A DNA stretch of 10,875 nt from G963674685 sp964591275 (GTDB lineage: Bacteria; Lernaellota; Lernaellaia; JACKCT01), in contig CAZQAE010000120.1 of NCBI GenBank assembly GCA_964591275.1, positions 1 through 10,875 of the forward strand, read 5' to 3'. This document shows, one piece after another, positions 6,676 to 10,875 of this stretch. The translations under genes were made by a program, and so were the position numbers. Every line of letters begins with the position of its first letter. Position 1 is the first letter of the stretch. The notes beneath the pieces are model-generated. The model was not told the DNA's origin, did not search any database, and saw only the letters and a program-made list of their open reading frames with translations.

Positions 6676-7560
6676 ATGTCCCGTTTTGCCATTCGCTTTT
6701 TGATTGTCGCCGCGATCCTCGTCGCGGTGGTCGGCACTTCACTGTTCGCCGTGGATGAAACGCAGATCGCCGTGGTTACGAAGTTCGGCAGACCGATAAA
6801 AGTCATTCAGGAACCGGGACTCCATGTCAAGCTGCCTTCGCCTTTCGCATCGGTCCTGCGTTTTGACAAACGAATCATGGTCTATGAACCGCTGCCCTCC
6901 GAATTTCTTACTGAGGATAAGAAGAATATTCTCACCCAGACCTTCGCATGTTGGCGCATTCGTGATGTGCAGAAATTTTTGGAGACGGTCAAAACCAGGG
7001 AGGGAGCGGAACTGCGTATCGGCGACACCATTCGCTCCGAACTGGGCAGCTCTCTGGGGATGATGCCCCTGACTGCGCTTGTTTCGACCAACCCGGAATT
7101 GGTGAAACTGGACGAGATTATGGGGCGGGTGACCGCGAACAGCGCCGAAAAGACATTGCGCAACTACGGCATCGAACTCGTTTCCGTTTCTCTCAAGCGT
7201 ATCAATTTCCCGGATCAGAACAAGGCCTCCGTTTACGAGCGCATGCGTAGTGAACGCGCGCGTATTGCCAAAAAATACCGCGCCGAGGGCAACGAACAGG
7301 CAGCCATGATCACGGCGGAAACAGATAAGGAAGTTTCTCGGATTTTATCCGAGGCCTATAGGACTGCCGAAAAGGTCAAGGGCGAAGGGGACGCTGAGGC
7401 GGCGAAGATATACGCCGAGGCCTATAACAGAGATCCTCAATTTTATAAAAAACTGCGAACCTTGGAAGCTTATAGAAAATTTCTGGACGAAAAGACCACG
7501 GTGGTACTGTCCACGGACTCGGAACTGCTGCAATTTCTGGCGGAAGGAATCGGGCAATAA
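6676..7560 (+). CDS. hflC: HflC-like SPFH membrane protein
   Basis: This 294-residue protein matches HflC in length and layout. One N-terminal helix (residues 5-24) is followed by the SPFH domain (about 25-185) and a long helix (185-250). Diagnostic segments are ERMRSERARIAKKYRAEG (188-205) and GEGDAEA (236-242), followed by a FYKKLRTLEAY segment (257-267), all characteristic of HflC. In well-studied bacteria HflC alternates with HflK in a large periplasmic cage around FtsH hexamers and tunes membrane-protein degradation. The start has AGGAGG (6663-6668) seven bases before ATG. It lies 26 bases after the CDF-HflK gene and directly before a second HflK-like gene, so co-transcription is very likely. 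Whether it partners with the fused or the free HflK, or with both, cannot be read from the sequence. Confidence 0.95.
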   Translation: MSRFAIRFLIVAAILVAVVGTSLFAVDETQIAVVTKFGRPIKVIQEPGLHVKLPSPFASVLRFDKRIMVYEPLPSEFLTEDKKNILTQTFACWRIRDVQKFLETVKTREGAELRIGDTIRSELGSSLGMMPLTALVSTNPELVKLDEIMGRVTANSAEKTLRNYGIELVSVSLKRINFPDQNKASVYERMRSERARIAKKYRAEGNEQAAMITAETDKEVSRILSEAYRTAEKVKGEGDAEAAKIYAEAYNRDPQFYKKLRTLEAYRKFLDEKTTVVLSTDSELLQFLAEGIGQ

Positions 7561-8523
7561 ATGGCTCAGGCGTCACAATTTTCCAACGTGAAAAGAACTT
7601 TCAGATTGCTGGCTGTTCTTGGCGTCGCGCTGTGGGTCATTTCTGGGATTTACGTGGTCAATGCCGACCAAAAAGCGGTTGTGCGCGTGTTTGGAAAAGT
7701 ATCGCCCAGGGCTATTGAATCCGGAATCCATTATCGCGTGCCCTATCCGGTTTCAGCGGTCATGAAGCTAAACGCCAACGAGATAAAAACACTGGTGGTG
7801 GGAGTGAGCGCTTCGCCGTCAGGCCAGGATACTTTAAGCGAAGACAACCTGGTTTCTCTTTATTCGGATTGGCAAAGCGAGTTTCTCACCGGCGATGAGA
7901 ACATCCTTCACAGCAAGGTGACGGTGCAGTGGTCCATCTCGGACCCGATCGCCTATCTGACCGTCATGCAGAGACCCGAGGAAACCATGCGTGGCATGGC
8001 CGAAGAAACCCTGATGAAGCAACTCGGCTCCATGCACGTGGATGATGCTTTGACCAGCAGAAAACTTGAGATTATCGCCAATATGCGCGAGCTTTTAGGT
8101 CAGCGCCTCGATGCCCTTGGCGCAGGGATCGTCGTGGTGGCCGTCAGCGTCGGCGACATGGCGCCGCCGCGAACCGTGGCCGCCGCCTTCAAGGACGTGG
8201 CTAGCGCCAGGGGTGATGCAAACCGCGTGGTGCACGAGGCCGAAGGCGACAGATACGAGCGTATTCCCAGAGCCAGAGGGCGGGCCCAGAAGCGCAAAAG
8301 CAAAGCGGAAGCTTATAAGGAAAAAGTCATCAACGAAGCCAGAGGCGATGCCGATCGCTTTTCGCTGCTATTGTCGGAATACAAGAAAAATCCCTCCATA
8401 ACCTGGCGCAGGCTTTACCTGGAAACGATGGAAGAGATTCTGCCCCGTATGAAAAAGTACACAATAGCCGACGACGCCGCACAAAAAGCCACAACCATTA
8501 CGCTTTTCCTCAACGATCAATAA
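7561..8523 (+). CDS. hflK: Second HflK-like SPFH membrane protein
   Basis: This 320-residue protein has an HflK layout without the CDF part: one helix (residues 17-34), a PYPV segment (61-64) early in the SPFH domain (about 35-210), and a charged helix (210-272) carrying YERIPRARGRA (232-242) and NEARGDADRF (258-267). RRLYLETMEEIL (283-294) follows, as in HflK. The ATG follows the hflC stop with no gap (TAA then ATG), which points to translational coupling. The nearest Shine-Dalgarno-like run, GGAAGGA (7542-7548), is 12 bases away, a little far. It is paralogous to the C-terminal half of the gene at 4916. Both contain the LTGDEN segment within the SPFH domain and share the end pattern. The order HflK-like, HflC-like, HflK-like differs from the usual hflK-hflC pair. 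I chose this start because it is the first codon after the upstream stop and precedes the helix. Confidence 0.93.
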   Translation: MAQASQFSNVKRTFRLLAVLGVALWVISGIYVVNADQKAVVRVFGKVSPRAIESGIHYRVPYPVSAVMKLNANEIKTLVVGVSASPSGQDTLSEDNLVSLYSDWQSEFLTGDENILHSKVTVQWSISDPIAYLTVMQRPEETMRGMAEETLMKQLGSMHVDDALTSRKLEIIANMRELLGQRLDALGAGIVVVAVSVGDMAPPRTVAAAFKDVASARGDANRVVHEAEGDRYERIPRARGRAQKRKSKAEAYKEKVINEARGDADRFSLLLSEYKKNPSITWRRLYLETMEEILPRMKKYTIADDAAQKATTITLFLNDQ

Positions 8524-8678
8524 AGCTTCGGTATGTTGAACCAGGCGCGTGGCCTTTTAGAAAATTCGGTCCGCGTTGAAATCACCGGCTTTGAAAAAGC
8601 TAGACGAGCTAAGACCTTGCCATGTGATTGCGGCAAACACCCTGGATCCTAAATCATCTGCTCAAGGCCATGCCTTGC

Positions 8679-8698
8679 GAAAGCGAGACGAATCGAAT
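8679..8698 (+). repeat. Dispersed repeat core, copy 2
   Basis: GAAAGCGAGACGAATCGAAT matches 4602-4621 at 18 of 20 positions and directly follows hairpin copy 1. The same family therefore borders both ends of the SPFH cluster. Confidence 0.55.
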
Positions 8699-8717
8699 CC
8701 TAAAAGGATTTTTCTTT
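8696..8717 (+). terminator. Possible weak terminator of the SPFH cluster
   Basis: AATCCT (8696-8701) pairs with AGGATT (8705-8710) around AAA, followed by TTTCTTT. The stem is short and A/T-rich and lies about 170 nt after the last stop, so it is a weak candidate. No better one was found for the cluster. Confidence 0.35.
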
Positions 8718-9252
8718 CCCTCTCGATACGCCGTCGCGTTGGCGAGACGATGGCGGAGTAATTGATCAAGCTCATAGCTTGCGGCCTTGCCGTGCGATGG
8801 CGGAGTTGTCTGCTCAAGGCCATGCCTTGGACCTTAGCGAGTGCGGTCCCTTCGCCGGGCGCGAACTGGTTGATCACGGGGAGGAAATTTCGCGGTTTTT
8901 GCTCGGCGCGTTTCGCGGAAAGCGCCATCCAGTCAAGCCCTCCGGGCTTTGGCGCCTTGGGGTTCATCGCGCGGGTGGCGTCGAAAAATTCTTCGGAATA
9001 GTGAAACGACTCGGTTTCGTCCGGCATAACCCCATTCTCTATGGTTTCAGGGCTTCAGTGATTTTCATCTCTTAGCGCTCGATGTTGCAGAACCGAGCCT
9101 CAAATTCGGCGAGGGCTTTGGAGTGGTTCTTCATTCTCGCAGGATACACCATCGGCGAATTACGTGAGACAACTGAATACTCTCGTTACTATCAAAAACG
9201 ATGCGCTTAGTGGAATTTCATTATTGGGCAAGTCATTTCTTTTCTTCTCTGA

Positions 9253-9318
9253 TTACGTCAGGTTGAGCCGATCGCGCACTTTGCGTATCAGCGCATTAAA
9301 GGTTTGCGTGTCGCACAT
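9253..9318 (-). CDS. Possible 21-residue small ORF after the DUF362 gene
   Basis: The peptide MCDTQTFNALIRKVRDRLNLT begins eight bases past the DUF362 stop, and CAGGAG (minus strand of 9328-9333) is nine bases before its ATG. A longer form starts at 9327 in an ATGA overlap with that stop. Residues 6-19 could form a basic amphipathic helix. Coupling to the upstream gene is plausible. It may equally be the remnant of a former C-terminus or chance; the family is unknown. Confidence 0.3.
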   Translation of the reverse strand: MCDTQTFNALIRKVRDRLNLT

Positions 9319-9323
9319 TGCGA

Positions 9324-10481
9324 TCATCTCCTGTTCTCCCGCCATTTCTCGTAACGTCGATGCATGCGATAAACTAGGCTCATGTCTTCCCCCACGGCGC
9401 CGTGAGGGCAGGCTTCGTGGCAGCAGAAACATTCGATACACTTTTTGCTGTTGATGACGGCGAAGTTTTCGGTCATATGAATAGCGCCGACGGGGCACAT
9501 CTTTTCACAGGCGCCGCAGGTCTGGCAATCGGCGACAATAATCTTCGGGCGCATGTAATAAAGCCGGAAAATAATCTTCACAAGCCATTTCGGCGGATTG
9601 AGGGATGAACGGGGAGGGCGCTCGAAATGCTTGCGAACATCACTGATCGCCGGGCCGTCGACGCTGATCTTTGAAAAGTCGGCTTCCCCAAGCCCATCTC
9701 GCCCGGCCACATAAACGTGCGGCACATTCTGCGCCGACCAGTCCACGCATTCCAGCGCCACCGCGTCCAGCGCCACCGCATCTGTGGATGCGAGGACCAG
9801 GCCCAGGTTTTTCAGCTTGCCCTCGCTGGGCCCCCTGCCTTCCATGCCCACGATGGCGTCCATCACCGTCAACTCGGGCAGGCGTGTGCTGAAGATGTCC
9901 ACAAGGCTTTCCGAAAAGGGCTGCAGTTGGCTGAGGCGGTGGCTTCGGCGACGATCGGCGTTGGTGATTGTGCCGAACCAGTTTTTTATTGCGCCGGTAT
10001 ACAGCGCCTGAATGTGGAATTTGAGCTTGGGCGCGTTGATGACGACTTCGGCGTCCAGCAGGTCTTTTGCCACGTTGAGGACCGGCAATTGTCGGTGGTT
10101 TTTCACCTTCACTTCCCGATAACCCTTTCGGCTGAATGGGGCGATTTTGGTGCCTTCCTCTCGGCAGACTGCGGCGTTGCCGCTTGCTTCAAAAGCCTCT
10201 TCGGGTTTGTCGGTCAGGTTCATGCCGGGCATATCGCCTACGATGATTTTGGCGGCGCCGGCGTCCTTGCACAATCTAATGATAGCCCGCGTGAGGGCAG
10301 GGTGCGTGCAGACGCCGCGCTCCGGCCCCACATTCATCAGCAGGTTGATTTTTATGAGAACCTTCCGGTCACGCAGTAGCGCCACGGGATCGCACACCGC
10401 GCCGGCTGCTTCCGCCACTGCTTTTTGCACCAGGTCATCCTGATAGTCTTCGCATTGTCTGATCGCCACCTTCGCTGCCAT
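9324..10481 (-). CDS. DUF362 protein with two 4Fe-4S ferredoxin clusters
   Basis: This 385-residue protein has a DUF362 domain (about residues 1-285, including KINLLMN at 44-50, NAPKLKFH at 149-156 and GAIKNWFG at 163-170). A C-terminal ferredoxin module follows. The first cluster motif is C319-x2-C322-x2-C325-x3-C329-P and the second is C348-x2-C351-x2-C354-x3-C358-P, so both can bind a [4Fe-4S] cluster. No signal peptide is seen, which suggests a cytoplasmic protein, although residues 299-308 form a short hydrophobic patch. DUF362-ferredoxin proteins are common in anaerobes and their reaction is not established; an electron-transfer role is inference. The start is supported by AAGGGG seven bases before the ATG on the minus strand. 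It is transcribed divergently from the glycosyltransferase-like gene, with about 94 bases between the starts. Confidence 0.93.
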   Translation of the reverse strand: MAAKVAIRQCEDYQDDLVQKAVAEAAGAVCDPVALLRDRKVLIKINLLMNVGPERGVCTHPALTRAIIRLCKDAGAAKIIVGDMPGMNLTDKPEEAFEASGNAAVCREEGTKIAPFSRKGYREVKVKNHRQLPVLNVAKDLLDAEVVINAPKLKFHIQALYTGAIKNWFGTITNADRRRSHRLSQLQPFSESLVDIFSTRLPELTVMDAIVGMEGRGPSEGKLKNLGLVLASTDAVALDAVALECVDWSAQNVPHVYVAGRDGLGEADFSKISVDGPAISDVRKHFERPPRSSLNPPKWLVKIIFRLYYMRPKIIVADCQTCGACEKMCPVGAIHMTENFAVINSKKCIECFCCHEACPHGAVGEDMSLVYRMHRRYEKWRENRR

Positions 10482-10575
10482 AAGCCATCCCCTTGTCTTA
10501 GAGAAATCGTTGGTTCAAGCCTTGTACAAAAGCATTGCTCAGGTCAAGATTGAATTTGAAAAATCAGGGGTGGCC

Positions 10576-10875
10576 GTGAAAATACTTTTCGTTGACAACA
10601 GCCCCGGCATGGGCGGATCGATTCACCATGTGGCTTCCCAGATTCGGCAGCTTCACGCACGAGGATGTGAAGTAAATCTCATCGCTTCAAAGCCGGAACT
10701 GTTCGCCGGTTTGATGCCGGATAATATCAAACGACAAGGTTTAGCCTGGGAAGGATTCAAAAATGTTTTTGAATCATCCGGCGCCATGTTCAAGCCTGTC
10801 CTGCCGGGGGTGTTGAACAAGCCTTTCTCCATCGCCGCGTACAAACGGCTTCAATCGGCACTTGTTCCAGAGTTT
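10576..10875 (+). CDS. Glycosyltransferase-like protein, N-terminal part
   Basis: One hundred residues are visible, without a stop before the window end. The beginning, MKILFVDNSPGMGGSIHHVA, shows a first beta-strand followed by a glycine-rich loop (G11, G13, G14) and an amphipathic helix, then a second strand (CEVNLIAS). This is the typical start of a GT-B fold family 4 glycosyltransferase, in which the glycine loop lies near the acceptor and donor site. The catalytic C-terminal half is outside the window, so the class is tentative and the sugar unknown. GTG 10576 was chosen because AGGGG (10566-10570) lies five bases before it and the strand begins directly; GTG 10570 and TTG 10522 are in frame as alternatives. 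It is divergent from the DUF362 gene. Confidence 0.75.
   Translation, partial: MKILFVDNSPGMGGSIHHVASQIRQLHARGCEVNLIASKPELFAGLMPDNIKRQGLAWEGFKNVFESSGAMFKPVLPGVLNKPFSIAAYKRLQSALVPEF

Larger units (their letters stand above)
8657..8829. repeat. Three hairpin repeats with compensatory stem changes
   Basis: Three stems share the form CAAGNN-CAT-NNCTTG: CAAGGC/GCCTTG at 8663-8677, CAAGCT/AGCTTG at 8767-8781 and CAAGGC/GCCTTG at 8815-8829. The middle copy changes both sides of two base pairs and keeps the pairing. Copies 1 and 3 sit in an exact 21-base repeat (8657-8677 and 8809-8829). Copies 2 and 3 are preceded by the shared sequence CGATGGCGGAGT. CCTTGCCATGTGATTGCGG (near 8613) and CCTTGCCGTGCGATGGCGG (near 8785) are related flanks. 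This looks like an extragenic palindromic repeat family or a structured RNA. Confidence 0.65.
8662..9027 (-). pseudogene. Gene-like fragment running into repeat DNA
   Basis: The frame from ATG 9027 downward reads MPDETESFHYSEEFF and continues as ordinary soluble-protein sequence for about 66 codons, with G/C strongly preferred at third positions. After about base 8830 it enters the hairpin-repeat DNA and the peptide becomes Arg-rich and unnatural. Upstream on the same strand are two short protein-like pieces in another frame, MKNHSKALAEFEARF (from 9134) and MKITEALKP (from 9068), each ended by a stop. The simplest reading is the decayed start of a gene broken by stops, one frameshift and repeat insertion. 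A genuine 121-residue hypothetical protein is the alternative; GGGG lies just before the ATG. I do not recognise the family. Confidence 0.35.
8524..9252. other. Long spacer with hairpin repeats and a gene-like remnant
   Basis: No intact gene of known type is visible. Bases 8605-8830 hold tandem-like repeat units with conserved hairpins. Bases 8662-9027 on the minus strand read as a gene-like fragment, with two further short gene-like pieces up to about 9152. From 9153 to 9252 I see nothing distinctive. Confidence 0.5.

Noticed and set aside
8600..8830. CRISPR array
   Set aside because: Repeats are short, imperfect and irregularly spaced, and no cas gene is present.
8576..9075. Several 60-100 codon plus-strand frames in the spacer
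   Set aside because: They read through the repeat units, have no ribosome sites and give Arg/Ser-rich or unnatural peptides; third-position bias favours the minus strand here.
9717..10379. 220-codon plus-strand frame opposite the DUF362 gene
   Set aside because: It is a shadow of the DUF362-ferredoxin gene, which has both cluster motifs and a ribosome site.

Overview
The window is a bacterial chromosomal segment of moderate G+C with mostly plus-strand genes. It carries no rRNA, tRNA, CRISPR array or recognisable transposase. An Asp-rich lipoprotein with Cys repeats, a glycine-rich RRM protein, a DUF362-ferredoxin protein and a three-gene HflK/HflC-type cluster together suggest an uncultured Gram-negative of the broad 'deltaproteobacterial' kind (Desulfobacterota, Myxococcota or a related candidate phylum). 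This placement is inference; there is no phylogenetic marker to fix it.

Layout. (1) 1-335: A/T-rich leader without a gene. (2) 336-659: small RRM RNA-binding protein with a glycine tail, followed about 200 nt later by a strong intrinsic terminator (855-885). (3) 1079-2098: secreted lipoprotein with an Asp-rich stalk and four Cys-patterned repeats, closed by a second strong terminator (2119-2147). (4) 2431-4527: membrane protein made of six predicted helices, a beta-propeller-like region and a C-terminal receiver-like domain that seems to lack the phosphorylated Asp. (5) 4916-8523: three SPFH (stomatin/prohibitin/flotillin/HflK-C) genes in tight order. The first is a fusion of a cation diffusion facilitator (CDF) transporter to an HflK-like protein, the second is HflC-like and the third is a second, ordinary HflK-like protein that starts directly after the hflC stop. 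(6) 8524-9252: no confident gene, but repeated hairpins with compensating base changes and a gene-like minus-strand fragment. (7) 9253-10481, minus strand: DUF362/4Fe-4S protein, with a tiny overlapping ORF at its end. (8) 10576-10875: start of a glycosyltransferase-like gene, cut by the window end.

How the genes work together. The clearest unit is 4916-8523. HflK and HflC form a hetero-oligomeric membrane cage that encloses and modulates FtsH in well-studied bacteria. Here one HflK-like subunit carries a complete CDF transmembrane part with both HxxxD metal-site motifs, so the assembly may combine divalent-metal (probably zinc) transport with an SPFH microdomain. No ftsH is present in the window. 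This fusion is the best candidate for an undescribed system. The propeller/receiver protein and the Cys-repeat lipoprotein are the next most unusual items. The other genes appear to be independent transcription units.
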